This document shows positions 55,153-63,621 of a DNA stretch of 64,000 nucleotides, one piece after another. Position 1 is the stretch's first letter. Each line of letters starts with the position of its first letter. The stretch spans positions 868,001 through 932,000 of the forward strand of contig NZ_JAUSTJ010000001.1 of assembly GCF_030812785.1 (NCBI RefSeq). Direction: 5' to 3'. Both the position numbers and the translations under genes were made by a program. The DNA comes from Sphingomonas kyeonggiensis. GTDB taxonomy: Bacteria; Pseudomonadota; Alphaproteobacteria; Sphingomonadales; Sphingomonadaceae. The notes under the pieces were generated by a model that had not been told where the DNA came from, ran no database searches, and was given only the letters and a program-made list of their open reading frames with translations.

Positions 55153-56055
55153 ATGACCAGCACCACTCCAACCGCGCGCGCCTCCGGCAATCGGGGCCTC
55201 GCGCTCGCCATCGGCGCCTATGGCATCTGGGGAGTCCTGCCGCTCTATTTCCACGTCCTCGCCACCGTGCCGGCGCTGCAGATCCTCGCCCACCGGGTCG
55301 TCTGGTCGGTGCTGTTCCTCGGCGTGCTGGTCTTTGCGATGGGCCGGGCCCGGGATATCTGGCGGGCGGCGCGCGGCCGCACGCTGCTGCTGCTCTGCGC
55401 CAGCGCCGCGCTGATCGCGATCAACTGGTTCGTCTATATCTGGTCGGTCGAGACCGATCATGTGCTGGAAGCCAGCCTCGGCTATTTCATCAACCCGCTG
55501 GTCAGCGTCGCGCTCGGCCTGCTCGTGCTCGGCGAGCGGTTGCGGCGCTGGCAGGGCGTGGCGATCGCTATGGCCGGGGCGGGCGTGCTGGTGATGGCGG
55601 TGAGCGGTGGCGGCGCGATACTGATCTCGCTCTCGCTGGCCTTCAGCTTCGGCTTCTACGGGCTGGTCCGCAAGGTGGTGGCGATCGATGCGCTGGGCGG
55701 GCTGACGGTCGAGACGGTGCTGCTCGTGCCGTTCGCCGGCGGCTGGCTGCTCTATACGGCCTGGCAGGGGACGAGCGGCTTCGGCGTATCGGGCGCGCAG
55801 AACGCATTGCTGCTCGCCGCCGGCGTGATCACGGCGATCCCGCTGCTGATGTTCGCCGCCGCGGCCCGGCTGCTGACGCTCTCGATGATGGGGCTGATGC
55901 AATATATCGCGCCGACGCTCCAGTTCTTCGTCGCGCTGGCGCTGGGCGAGCCGCTGCAGACGGTCCACCTGGTCACCTTCCCGCTGATCTGGGCCGGCTG
56001 CGCGCTCTACGCCTGGGACAGCATCCGCGCCGCCCGCGCGCCGGTGCCGGCCTAG
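55153..56055 (+). CDS. rarD: RarD/EamA-type transporter
   Basis: A 300-aa protein with ten helices of the drug/metabolite transporter superfamily. It follows RarD: GAYGIWGVLPLYFHVLATVP, EILAHR-like LQILAHRVVWSVLFLGVLVF, NWFVYIWSVETDHVLEASLG and LMQYIAPTLQFFVALALGEP. RarD was named from chloramphenicol sensitivity; substrate unknown. AAGGGAG precedes the ATG. Monocistronic; a REPIN follows. Confidence 0.92.
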   Translation: MTSTTPTARASGNRGLALAIGAYGIWGVLPLYFHVLATVPALQILAHRVVWSVLFLGVLVFAMGRARDIWRAARGRTLLLLCASAALIAINWFVYIWSVETDHVLEASLGYFINPLVSVALGLLVLGERLRRWQGVAIAMAGAGVLVMAVSGGGAILISLSLAFSFGFYGLVRKVVAIDALGGLTVETVLLVPFAGGWLLYTAWQGTSGFGVSGAQNALLLAAGVITAIPLLMFAAAARLLTLSMMGLMQYIAPTLQFFVALALGEPLQTVHLVTFPLIWAGCALYAWDSIRAARAPVPA

Positions 56056-56088
56056 GCGTAAGGCGTCAGTTCGGGCCACTTTATCCTT

Positions 56089-56195
56089 CGTCATCCCCGC
56101 GAAAGCGGGGACCCATCTCCCAGACGATCCTCAGGCGCACCGGCAGTATGTGTCGATAACGCACGAGATGGGTCCCCGCTTTCGCGGGGATGACG
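56089..56195. repeat. REPIN-like palindromic element, 107 bp (family A)
   Basis: Perfect 31-bp arms (56089-56119 and 56165-56195), same as at 20374-20480. The 45-bp core differs from that copy at only a few positions. Confidence 0.92.
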
Positions 56196-56226
56196 AGAGA
56201 AGTTCGCGTCGCGCGCTTCGTCAAAA

Positions 56227-56286
56227 ATATTAAACCAATCGGTTGACTATCCCGCCCGCTGCGCAGATATTAAACTACATGGTTGA
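56227..56286 (+). promoter_or_regulatory. Promoter with two operator-like repeats for the ArsR operon
   Basis: Two 20-bp copies (56227-56246, ATATTAAACCAATCGGTTGA, and 56267-56286) match at 16 of 20 positions and lie 40 bases apart. TTGACT (56243) and GATATT (56266) form a -35/-10 pair with 17-base spacing. The start of transcription would fall at the ATG (56279), so the mRNA may be leaderless. The second repeat covers the start codon. Confidence 0.65.
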
Positions 56287-56614
56287 ATATAGACTCGACG
56301 CCACCTTTCACGCCCTTTCCGACCCGACCCGGCGCGGAATGCTTGCGCATCTCTCGCTGGGCGAGAAATCGATCGGCGAGCTGGCCGAGCCCTTCGCGAT
56401 GACCTTCGCGGGGGCCGCCAAGCATGTGAAGGTGCTCGAGGGTGCGGGCCTGGTCGCCCGCCGCAAGGTGGGACGCAGCTATATGTGCGCCTTGAAGCCC
56501 GATCCGCTCGCCGAGGCCGAACGCTGGCTGAAGCAGTGGGAGAAGTTCTGGACCGTCCGCCTCGATGCGCTCGAAGCGCTGATCGCCGCAGACCAGAAGG
56601 AGACCCGTTCATGA
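56279..56614 (+). CDS. ArsR-family transcriptional regulator
   Basis: A 111-aa winged-helix protein: DATFHALSDPTRRGMLAHLS, then IGELAEPFAMTFAGAAKHVK and VARRKVGRSYMCALKPDPLA. No metal-binding Cys pattern. This type is commonly found upstream of SRPBCC (AHSA1) genes, as here. ATG 56279 is chosen because a longer TTG-started form would contain the promoter. Stop overlaps the VOC ATG (ATGA). Confidence 0.92.
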   Translation: MVEYRLDATFHALSDPTRRGMLAHLSLGEKSIGELAEPFAMTFAGAAKHVKVLEGAGLVARRKVGRSYMCALKPDPLAEAERWLKQWEKFWTVRLDALEALIAADQKETRS

Positions 56615-57006
56615 CCCAGGCCACGCCTTTCCTGATGTTCCAGGGCGGCAAGGGCCAGGCCGCGCTCGATTTCTGGATCGAGACCGTGCCCGGCAGCCGC
56701 ATCGACTCGGTCGAGCGCTTCGGCCCCGACGGCCCGGGTCCCGAGGGCACGATCATCCGCGCCCATGCGGTGATCGCCGGGCAGAAGGTGATGGTGCATG
56801 ACAGCTTCCTCACCCATGGCTTCGACTTCACGCCGAGCTGGTCTTTCTTCCTCGACGTAGCGGACCGGGACGAGTTCGACCGGCTGTTCGCCGCGCTGTC
56901 CGAGGAGGGCGGCGTGCTGATGCCGCCCGACAACTATGGCTGGAGCACCCGCTTCGGCTGGGCCAGCGACAAGTTCGGCGTCTCGTGGCAGGTCAACCTG
57001 GCATGA
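56611..57006 (+). CDS. VOC family (PhnB-like) protein
   Basis: A 131-aa glyoxalase-fold protein: FLMFQGGKGQAALDFWIETV, then HDSFLTHGFDFTPSWSFFLD and WSTRFGWASDKFGVSWQVNL. PhnB-like VOC proteins bind small metabolites; substrate unknown. Second gene of the ArsR operon, with ATGA overlaps on both sides. Confidence 0.9.
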   Translation: MTQATPFLMFQGGKGQAALDFWIETVPGSRIDSVERFGPDGPGPEGTIIRAHAVIAGQKVMVHDSFLTHGFDFTPSWSFFLDVADRDEFDRLFAALSEEGGVLMPPDNYGWSTRFGWASDKFGVSWQVNLA

Positions 57007-57449
57007 GCGCGCCGGTGGTCCTCACCGTCACGCGCGAATTTGCTGCGAGCCCGGAGCGGGTGTTCGACGCCTGGCTCGATCCCGCACAGGCTTCGCGCTT
57101 CCTCTTCGCCACGCCGGACGGCGAGATGCTCCGCTGCGAGATCGATCCCAAGGTCGGCGGGCGCGGGCTGATCGTCGAGCGGCGCGCCTCGGGCGATGCG
57201 CATCACCGCATCCGGTTCGAGGCAATCGAACGCCCGCACCGGCTCGTCTTCCTCTTCTCGGCCGATCCAGCAGAGGACGGGGAATGGACCCGCGTGGCGA
57301 TCGACATCGCTCCCACCCATGGGGGCTGCACGCTCACTCTCACCCATGAAATGGACCCCGCTTGGGCCGCCTACGAGGACCAGACCCGCAAGGGCTGGAC
57401 GATGATCCTCGAAAGCCTGGGCCGCATCACGGAGAAGCAAGATGGCTGA
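57003..57449 (+). CDS. SRPBCC (AHSA1-type) protein
   Basis: A 148-aa START-like fold protein: VTREFAASPERVFDAWLDPA, then VGGRGLIVERRA and TLTHEMDPAWAAYEDQTRKG. It probably binds a hydrophobic ligand. ATG overlaps the VOC stop and its 3' end overlaps the next gene by 8 bases. Confidence 0.9.
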   Translation: MSAPVVLTVTREFAASPERVFDAWLDPAQASRFLFATPDGEMLRCEIDPKVGGRGLIVERRASGDAHHRIRFEAIERPHRLVFLFSADPAEDGEWTRVAIDIAPTHGGCTLTLTHEMDPAWAAYEDQTRKGWTMILESLGRITEKQDG

Positions 57450-57978
57450 TACGCTCGTTGCCGATACGATCACCCCGCAGATGCTCCGCTTCGAGCGCGA
57501 CCTGGCCGCGCCGATCGAGACGGTGTGGCAATATCTGGTCGATCCGGAGCTGCGCGCGCGCTGGTTCATGGGCGGCCCGACCGAGGCGCGCGAAGGCGGC
57601 AAGCTCGGCCTGACCTTCAACCACCAGGACCTGTCCGACGGCGAGGTGCCCAACCCCGAGCGCTATGCCAAGCACCAGGGCAAGGCCTGGTCGGAGACGA
57701 TCCTCAAGATCGAGCCGCCGCATTTCCTCGCCTTCACCTGGGACGATGGCGAGGCCGGCGAAGTGAAGATCGAGCTGTTCGCCTTCTCGCCGGACCGTAC
57801 CCGCCTCGTCCTCACCCATAGCCGCCTGCGCGGCGCCGAGGACGCCCGCAACTTCGGCGGCGGCTGGGGCGCGCATCTCGCGGTGCTGCAGAAGCGCCTG
57901 GCCGGGGAGCCCGTGGAGAATTTCTGGGACCTGCACGCGGAAGCCGAGAAGCGCGCGGCACAGGCGGTGGGGCTCTGA
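57442..57978 (+). CDS. SRPBCC (AHSA1-type) protein, second copy
   Basis: A 178-aa START-like protein: RFERDLAAPIETVWQYLVDP, ARWFMGGPTEAREGGKLGLT, FLAFTWDDGEAGEVKIELFA and FGGGWGAHLAVLQKRLAGEP. It differs from the upstream copy but has the same fold; last gene of the operon. Confidence 0.9.
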   Translation: MADTLVADTITPQMLRFERDLAAPIETVWQYLVDPELRARWFMGGPTEAREGGKLGLTFNHQDLSDGEVPNPERYAKHQGKAWSETILKIEPPHFLAFTWDDGEAGEVKIELFAFSPDRTRLVLTHSRLRGAEDARNFGGGWGAHLAVLQKRLAGEPVENFWDLHAEAEKRAAQAVGL

Positions 57979-58004
57979 CCTTCTGGTCACCCCGCCCCCC
58001 AAAC

Positions 58005-58148
58005 CGTCACCCCGGCCTTGTGCCGGGGTCCACCGGGCGGCGAGTCATGGACAAGAGGTCAAAGGCCAGTCCTCGCGGCATGGTGGATCCCGGCACAAGC
58101 CTGCCCTGAGCGCCTGCCTTGCAGTCAGCCGAAGGGGCCGGGATGACG
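58005..58148. repeat. REPIN-like element (family B) with an interrupted right arm
   Basis: The left arm (58005-58033, CGTCACCCCGGCCTTGTGCC...) is the same as at 11144. The right arm is split: 58083-58099 (GTGGATCCCGGCACAAG) and 58136-58148 (GGCCGGGATGACG) are separated by 36 extra bases (58100-58135). Without these bases the arm would match the intact copy at 11223-11251 except at two positions. Confidence 0.82.
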
Positions 58149-58403
58149 AGAAAGGGAGGGGGCGTCCCAAGCTCTCCGCCAACCACGGTTGCAATGTAGG
58201 ATTCCGCCTGCTTGCCTTTCCAGGCTGGGTCCCGGGCCCGGCCGCTCTTTGCCCTGTAGGAACAATAGGATCGGTCGCGCGCAAGCAAGTTGCGAGATGC
58301 GCGGCGTTCGCGGGAAGTGTGTCAACCTAAGCGCCGCGAGAACCCGCTCTTGGCGTGTACTTCGTGTCCTTTGGCGAGTCGCCGCGGCGCGCGGCGTAGG
58401 CGA
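58149..58403. other. Gene-free stretch before the thiolase 3' end
   Basis: Together with the preceding repeat this makes about 425 bases without a gene. The stretch holds GCAATGTAGGATT (58190-58202), whose complement occurs at 9478-9492, and at 58352-58374 a 23-base sequence shared with 27886-27908. I see no promoter or RNA gene. Confidence 0.5.
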
Positions 58404-59597
58404 TCAGGGAATCTCGAACAGCCCCGCCGCGCCCATGCCCCCCGCGGTGCACATCGATACCACGACATAGCGCACCCCGCGCTTGCGCCCCTCGATCAGC
58501 GCATGGCCCACCAGTCGCGATCCGCTCATCCCGAACGGGTGGCCGATCGCGATGGCGCCGCCATTGACGTTGAACCGGTCGGGATCGATGCCCAGCGTGT
58601 CGCGGCAATAGAGGCACTGGCTGGCGAACGCCTCGTTGATCTCCCAAAGGCCGATATCCTCGACCGTGAGGCCAGCGCGCTTGAGCAGCTTGGGCACCGC
58701 GAAGACCGGGCCGATGCCCATCTCGTCGGGCTCGCAGCCGGCGACCTGGAAGCCGCGATAGATGCCCAGGATCTCCTTGCCCTCGGCCTCGGCGGCCCGG
58801 CGGTCCATCAGGATCTGGGCGGCGGCGCCGTCGGAGAGCTGGCTGGCATTGCCGGCGGTGACGTGATGGCCTTGCTGGACGAACTGGCCATCCTTCCACA
58901 CCGGCTTCAGTCCGGCGAGCACCTCGGGGGTGGTGCCGGCGCGGATGCCCTCGTCCTGGGTGACGGTCACCGTCTCGCTGCCGGTGCGACTGCCTTCCTT
59001 GTCGAACAGCGCCTTGGTCACGGTGATCGGCGCGATCTCCTCGGCAAAGGCGCCGTTGGCCAGCCCCGCGGCAGCGCGCTGCTGGCTCGCGGCGGCGAAG
59101 GCGTCCTGCGCTTCCCGGCTGATGCCATAGCGCTCGGCGACGATCTCGGCGGTCTCGATCATCGGGATGTACGCCGCCGGCACCCTGTCGGTCACCGACT
59201 GGTTCACGTAGCGCGGCGCGTTCCGCATCGTCAGGCTGATCGATTCCATGCCCCCGGCCAGCGCGACATCGATCTCGTCGGTCATGATCGATCGGGCGGC
59301 CAGGGCGATGGCGGTCAGGCCCGATCCACACTTCCGGTCGAGGCTGAAGGCGGGGACGCTATGCGGCAGCCCGGCGGCGAACAGTGCCATCCGCGCCATG
59401 TTCGCGCCCTGCGTGCCCCATTGGTTGCCCATGCCGTAAAAGACGTCGTCGATCCGCGCCGGATCGATCCCGGCACGTTCGACCGCGGCGTTCATCACAT
59501 GCGCGGCGAGCACCGGCGCCTCGGTGTCGTTGAAATAGCCGCGACCCGCCTTGCCGATGCCGGTACGCGCAGTCGAGACGATCACAGCTTCGCGCAT
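58404..59597 (-). CDS. Acetyl-CoA C-acyltransferase (thiolase)
   Basis: A 397-aa thiolase that cleaves 3-ketoacyl-CoA or joins two acetyl-CoA. Active site: Cys90 in LDRKCGSG, His353 in [11 protein letters not shown] and Cys383 in [16 protein letters not shown] lies 7 bases before the ATG at 59597. Beta-oxidation, biosynthetic or PHB roles cannot be decided from sequence alone; no phaB or fadB is adjacent. Confidence 0.95.
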   Translation of the reverse strand: MREAVIVSTARTGIGKAGRGYFNDTEAPVLAAHVMNAAVERAGIDPARIDDVFYGMGNQWGTQGANMARMALFAAGLPHSVPAFSLDRKCGSGLTAIALAARSIMTDEIDVALAGGMESISLTMRNAPRYVNQSVTDRVPAAYIPMIETAEIVAERYGISREAQDAFAAASQQRAAAGLANGAFAEEIAPITVTKALFDKEGSRTGSETVTVTQDEGIRAGTTPEVLAGLKPVWKDGQFVQQGHHVTAGNASQLSDGAAAQILMDRRAAEAEGKEILGIYRGFQVAGCEPDEMGIGPVFAVPKLLKRAGLTVEDIGLWEINEAFASQCLYCRDTLGIDPDRFNVNGGAIAIGHPFGMSGSRLVGHALIEGRKRGVRYVVVSMCTAGGMGAAGLFEIP

Positions 59598-59697
59598 CCC
59601 GGCATTCCTCTCCATTTTTAGAGGATGCGGTATGGCGCTGCGGGGCGGCGATTGCAATGGCTTCGCGCCGCCCCATATCCGCGTCCGGAGGTAGCGC

Positions 59698-60063
59698 ATG
59701 GCGAGCAGGCAGATACTGGTTCCGGGGCCGGATCATCCGATCACGGTCACGCCCTCGGGCGCGCATGTCGTTGTCCGCGCGGGCGGCAGGGTGATCGCCG
59801 ATACCAGGCAGGCGCTGGAGCTGCGCGAGGCAAGCTACCCGCCGGTCTTCTACATCCCGCGCGCGGATGCCGACATGGCGCTGCTTGAGCGGAGCGACCA
59901 TGCCAGCTACTGCCCCTACAAGGGCGAGGCGTCCTATTTCTCGATTCCCGATGGCGCCGCGAATGCGGTGTGGAGCTACGAGACGCCCTATGACGCGGTC
60001 GCGGCGATCCGCGACCATCTCGCCTTCTATCCCGACCGCGTGGAGATCGAGATCAGTCGCTGA
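59698..60063 (+). CDS. DUF427 domain-containing protein
   Basis: A 121-aa protein: [20 protein letters not shown], then [20 protein letters not shown], and the conserved [14 protein letters not shown], typical of DUF427. Small beta-rich proteins, function unknown. CGGAGG precedes the ATG. Its 3' end overlaps that of the convergent crotonase by 11 bases. Confidence 0.9.
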   Translation: MASRQILVPGPDHPITVTPSGAHVVVRAGGRVIADTRQALELREASYPPVFYIPRADADMALLERSDHASYCPYKGEASYFSIPDGAANAVWSYETPYDAVAAIRDHLAFYPDRVEIEISR

Positions 60064-60829
60064 ACACCGGCGGGCGCTTCTGCATGTTGGCCATCACCGC
60101 CTCGATCTGGTTGGGGGTGCGCAGGAGGGCGGCCTGCTCGCGGCTCTCGGCCAGCAGGGTCTCTGCCGCGCCTGCCTCGAGATTGGCCAACCGCTTGGCG
60201 GCGCGGATGGCCTGGGGGTTGCGGCCCGCGATCGCCCGGGCCAGGGCCAGTGCCTCGGCAAGCGGATCGTGCGCGATGTTCGTCACGAATCCCAGCCTTT
60301 GCCCTTCCTCGGCGCCGAACTCCCGCGCGGTATAGGCCAGCTCGCGCAGCGCATCGTCGCGGACATTGCCGCGCCACAGCGCATAGCCGGCCATGTCGGG
60401 CACGATGCCCCATTTCATCTCCATCACCGACAGCCGCGTGCCTGGCGCGGCGATGCGGATGTCCGCGCCGCTGGCGATCTGCAGCCCGCCCCCGAACGCC
60501 ACGCCGTGCATCGCCGCGATCACTGGCACCGGCAGCGTCCGCCAGCCCCAGGCGACTGCCTGGAAGTCGTTGGCGAGCCCCTGCGTCCGCGCCATCAGGT
60601 CGGTGCCCGATCCGGCCGATGCCATGCTCGCCATGTCGAGCCCGGCGCAGAAGCCCCGCCCTTCGCCCGACAGCACCACCGCGCGAAGCCCCGCTTCCGT
60701 CTCCAGCCGGGCGATCGCGGCGATGATCCCCGCGAACATCGCCGGGTCGAGCGCGTTCAGCTTGTCCGGCCGCGCCAGCCGCACATCGGCCACGCCTTCG
60801 CTGATCTGGACCGTGACGCGCTCTTCCAT
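60053..60829 (-). CDS. Enoyl-CoA hydratase/isomerase (crotonase) family protein
   Basis: A 258-aa crotonase-fold enzyme acting on acyl-CoA. Oxyanion-hole segments: GRGFCAGLDMASMAS and HGVAFGGGLQIASGADIRIA. In place of the second catalytic Glu it has MEMKWGIVPDMAGYALW, so it may be an isomerase or hydrolase rather than a classic hydratase. GGGAGAG precedes the ATG. It follows a winged-helix regulator by 37 bases. Confidence 0.9.
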   Translation of the reverse strand: MEERVTVQISEGVADVRLARPDKLNALDPAMFAGIIAAIARLETEAGLRAVVLSGEGRGFCAGLDMASMASAGSGTDLMARTQGLANDFQAVAWGWRTLPVPVIAAMHGVAFGGGLQIASGADIRIAAPGTRLSVMEMKWGIVPDMAGYALWRGNVRDDALRELAYTAREFGAEEGQRLGFVTNIAHDPLAEALALARAIAGRNPQAIRAAKRLANLEAGAAETLLAESREQAALLRTPNQIEAVMANMQKRPPVFSD

Positions 60830-60866
60830 GCCTGCTCTCCCAAGTTCCCGGCAGAATAGCGCGCAA

Positions 60867-61469
60867 TCACGCCGCGCAAAGCCGGTAGCCGCGTCCCTTG
60901 TCGGTCAGCAACATCGGCGCGCCGAAGCCGCGGTCGAGCTTGGCGCGCAGCCGCGAGACATGGACTTCGACGACATTGGTGCCCGGGTCATAGCCGAGCC
61001 CCCAGACGGCGGCGAGCAGCTCCGATCGCCCCGCAGGCCGCTCGCCCTGGCGGATCAGGTGGAGCAGCAGGGCGTATTCGCGGGGGAGCAGCGGCAGGAT
61101 CCGCCCGGCACGCGTCACCCGCCGCTCGACCGGATCGATATGCAGATCGCCGAGCACGATCTCGGGGCGCCGGCGGACCCGCGCGGCAAGTCGGGCGGCG
61201 ACTTCTTCGGGCGTTGCGGACGAGAGAACAGCGTCATCGGCCCCCGCATCGAGCGCACGCGCCACGCCGTCCTCGGTGTTGGTGAGGAGGAGCAGCAGCG
61301 GCCCGTGCCATCCATGCGCCCGGATCGACGAGACCTGCTCCGCCCGCCCGGCGAGCAGCGCCGCTTCCGCCTTCACGCCGGGGGCGAAGGGCACCAGCCC
61401 CAGCCCGCGCGCCGAGGCGGCCTCTGCCAGGCCGGGCAGATCGACGGCACAGGCGACGGGAACGGTCAC
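60867..61469 (-). CDS. OmpR-type winged-helix regulator with degenerate receiver domain
   Basis: A 200-aa protein. The C-terminal half (about 100-200) is a clear OmpR/PhoB DNA-binding domain: ILPLLPREYALLLHLIRQGE, then DPGTNVVEVHVSRLRAKLDR and TDKGRGYRL. The N-terminal half has the size of a receiver (ARALDAGADDAVLSSATPEE resembles alpha4-beta5) but lacks the acidic pocket, the phospho-acceptor Asp and the conserved Lys. So it is probably not phosphorylated. GTG start. It follows the HEAT gene by 49 bases. Confidence 0.85.
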   Translation of the reverse strand: MTVPVACAVDLPGLAEAASARGLGLVPFAPGVKAEAALLAGRAEQVSSIRAHGWHGPLLLLLTNTEDGVARALDAGADDAVLSSATPEEVAARLAARVRRRPEIVLGDLHIDPVERRVTRAGRILPLLPREYALLLHLIRQGERPAGRSELLAAVWGLGYDPGTNVVEVHVSRLRAKLDRGFGAPMLLTDKGRGYRLCAA

Positions 61470-61518
61470 GACATCGAGGCTAGCGGCGATATCCCCGTTT
61501 TGGTTGCAACCATGTCCG

Positions 61519-62397
61519 TTATGGAGTCAGTCGCATCCGGGCATGTCCGGCGACGAAGCGATCGGGATCATCGGCCGCCTGGGCGAAGCGTGCCGCGGCC
61601 TGGTCGGGCTGGGCCGAGGCGAGCGCATCGAGCGCGGTCACCCGCATCCGCGGGCAGGGATGACGCCGGGCGAAGCGCTCGGCAAGGTCGAGGCCGTTGC
61701 CGGTGTGCACGGCGATCGCCACGAGCGCTTCCGCGGCGGTCACGGTGAGCCCCGCGGCGATCGTGCCGCGGCCGATGTCGAAGCGATACTGGTCGAGCCA
61801 GGGCTGGGCGGGATCGGCGCCGAGGATGTTGAGCGACACCGACATGCTGTCGGGCGGCAGCTGGACGTGGATGTCGCGCCGCATCCGGTAGAGCATCAGC
61901 TTGCCGGGATCGAGCCGGGCGCGCTCGATGAAACGCAGCCCCGCCTCCTCGCCGGGCAGCCCGACCAGCGGGGCGACGTCATATTCGTAATAGTCGCTCC
62001 AATAGCCCGGGCCGAGATAGCCATAGGTGAGGAACGGGAAATTATGGTCGTGCGGCAGGTCGTAGAAGAAGGCCGCGGGCCCGCTGGCGCGCGTGACCGG
62101 ATCCGCGCGGGCCAGCCAGAAATTGGCGCGCAGCACATAGCGGCCGTTGGGTGGGCGGAGCAGGAAGACCTGGGCGCCATAGCCATTGCCTTCATGCTGC
62201 GCGGCGCAGCGCGTCTTGAGCTCCTCGATCGCCAGCTCGGCAAGGAAGTCGGGATTGCGGCCCAGCCGGGCGAGTAGCGGACCCCAGCTGGCGAAGGCGT
62301 CCTCGTCGCGCGCATCGACGGGATAGGTGTCGAGCGTCTCGACCAGCTCGTCGAGACCGATCGCACCGCCGGTACCGGGATCGATCAGGCGGGGCAT
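61519..62397 (-). CDS. Cupin-like/HEAT-repeat protein of unknown function
   Basis: A 292-aa protein. Residues about 75-195 have a cupin-like arrangement of possible metal ligands: His116 and His118 in LPHDHNF, Glu138 in SDYYEYD and His177 in MRRDIHVQL. The C-terminal part (about 205-290) is an alpha-helical repeat region (RHPCPRMRVTALDALASAQP, QAADDPDRFVAGHARMRL) like HEAT repeats. No enzyme is recognised. It starts 13 bases inside the upstream HEAT gene, so the two are translationally coupled. Confidence 0.6.
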   Translation of the reverse strand: MPRLIDPGTGGAIGLDELVETLDTYPVDARDEDAFASWGPLLARLGRNPDFLAELAIEELKTRCAAQHEGNGYGAQVFLLRPPNGRYVLRANFWLARADPVTRASGPAAFFYDLPHDHNFPFLTYGYLGPGYWSDYYEYDVAPLVGLPGEEAGLRFIERARLDPGKLMLYRMRRDIHVQLPPDSMSVSLNILGADPAQPWLDQYRFDIGRGTIAAGLTVTAAEALVAIAVHTGNGLDLAERFARRHPCPRMRVTALDALASAQPDQAAARFAQAADDPDRFVAGHARMRLTP

Positions 62398-63338
62398 GCG
62401 GGCTCCAGCCGCGATCGCACCACCGATAGCGTCCGCGCCGCGGCCTCCCGCACTTCAACGTGGGGATCGCTCGCCGCCATCGCCTCGAGCCGGGGCAGGG
62501 CGGCGCGCGCATCGAGGGCCAGCCATTCGCGCATCGCCGCCCAGCGCAGGTGAAAGGCGGAGTCGCGCGTCGCCTCGTCGAAACGCGGCCCGGCATCGGC
62601 GCGGCCGGCGAGGCGGAGAAAGGCGAGCAGCATCTCGGTGCGCGAGGCGCGGTCGTCGCCGCTCGCGATCCGGAGCAGCCGGCCATCGGCGACCGCATGC
62701 TCGCGCATCAGTGGCGCAGCGCCGGTGCGGACCGTCGCCACCAAGGTGACCACGTCGCTTTGCGCATCGGCGAGCAGTTGTGCCTCGGTGCGCCCGTCGA
62801 TCGCATGGACCTGGCCATCGGCGAGCGGCAGCGACGCCAGCTCGGTGCAAGGCGGTGCATCTGCTGCCCGGAAACCCGGTCCCGCCAGCGCCACCTGCCA
62901 GCGCCGCAACCGCGCCCCACCGCCGCGGACATAGCGGGTCACCACCCGTCGGCCCGAGAAGGTCAGTGCGCCGGGTGCCGGCAGCCGCCGCATCGCCGCC
63001 GCGCTGGTCACGCAGGCGGAGAGAGCGACCGCCGGGCACTCGAACAGCACCGCGCCGATGCGCAGGCCGTCGCGGCTGGTCCGGAAGGGCGGCTCGAACA
63101 GCGGATCCGCGGCGAGTGCCTCGACCAGCGGCTGGAGCAGCGCCGTCGCCCAGCCCGGATCGCCGAGCAGCCGCGTCGCGCGGACCATGGCCTCGGCCGC
63201 ATCGTCCGCCGGGCAATCGGCGAAGACGGCATCGACGGCGCGATAGGCCTCTCCGGCGCGCCACCCCAGGATCGTGCCGCGTGCTGCTACCCGCGCCGCG
63301 ACGATTGCCGCACGTGTCTCCGTGTCGATCCCGCTCAT
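62385..63338 (-). CDS. HEAT-repeat-containing protein of unknown function
   Basis: A 317-aa protein without signal or membrane segment. The middle (about 95-190) is beta-rich; the C-terminal 110 residues are helical repeats, ending in a clear HEAT pattern SDPHVEVREAAARTLSVV. HEAT repeats often bind other proteins or peptides. It starts with ATG overlapping the stop of the 53-aa gene (ATGA). It may act on that small protein, which is inference from gene order. Confidence 0.65.
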   Translation of the reverse strand: MSGIDTETRAAIVAARVAARGTILGWRAGEAYRAVDAVFADCPADDAAEAMVRATRLLGDPGWATALLQPLVEALAADPLFEPPFRTSRDGLRIGAVLFECPAVALSACVTSAAAMRRLPAPGALTFSGRRVVTRYVRGGGARLRRWQVALAGPGFRAADAPPCTELASLPLADGQVHAIDGRTEAQLLADAQSDVVTLVATVRTGAAPLMREHAVADGRLLRIASGDDRASRTEMLLAFLRLAGRADAGPRFDEATRDSAFHLRWAAMREWLALDARAALPRLEAMAASDPHVEVREAAARTLSVVRSRLEPACPA

Positions 63339-63496
63339 GCGAAGTCGGGCGCGATCTCGTAGATCAGGATGGCGATCCCGACGATCAGCTCGAACAGATC
63401 GTCGACATCGCCGATCGCCGCCCGCAGCGTGCCGTGCATCGCCACATTGGTGCCGAGCTCGGCGATCTCGCCCATGTCGATCCGTACCAGTCCCAT
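63335..63496 (-). CDS. 53-aa acidic peptide of unknown function
   Basis: A short open frame translating to 53 residues, starting MGLVRIDMGEIAELGTNVAM and ending with a hydrophobic, acidic stretch (LFELIVGIAILIYEIAPDFA). AAGGGGGAAG precedes the ATG and its stop overlaps the HEAT ATG (ATGA), which supports it as a real gene. No cysteine, no signal. It may be a substrate or partner of the two HEAT-type proteins, perhaps a peptide to be modified, but nothing proves it. Confidence 0.65.
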   Translation of the reverse strand: MGLVRIDMGEIAELGTNVAMHGTLRAAIGDVDDLFELIVGIAILIYEIAPDFA

Positions 63497-63561
63497 TGCT
63501 TCCCCCTTCTCCAAAGGTCCCGACGGGGGGAGGCTAGGGTCGGCGGCGGAAATGGTGCATC

Positions 63562-63575
63562 TTACAACGATGTAA
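63562..63575. promoter_or_regulatory. TTACA-N4-TGTAA inverted repeat in a divergent promoter region
   Basis: TTACA (63562-63566) and TGTAA (63571-63575) flank ACGA. It lies 65 bases upstream of the 53-aa gene and 46 bases upstream of the thioesterase ATG, in the space between divergent genes. A possible regulator-binding site. Confidence 0.4.
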
Positions 63576-63621
63576 TTGCCCCCATTTGCGTGCTTTCCGC
63601 CGCCGCGCTAGGGCCGGACCA

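Noticed and set aside
58290..59621. Plus-strand open frame opposite the thiolase
   Set aside because: The thiolase catalytic motifs are on the minus strand; the plus-strand frame has no domain and has shadow composition.
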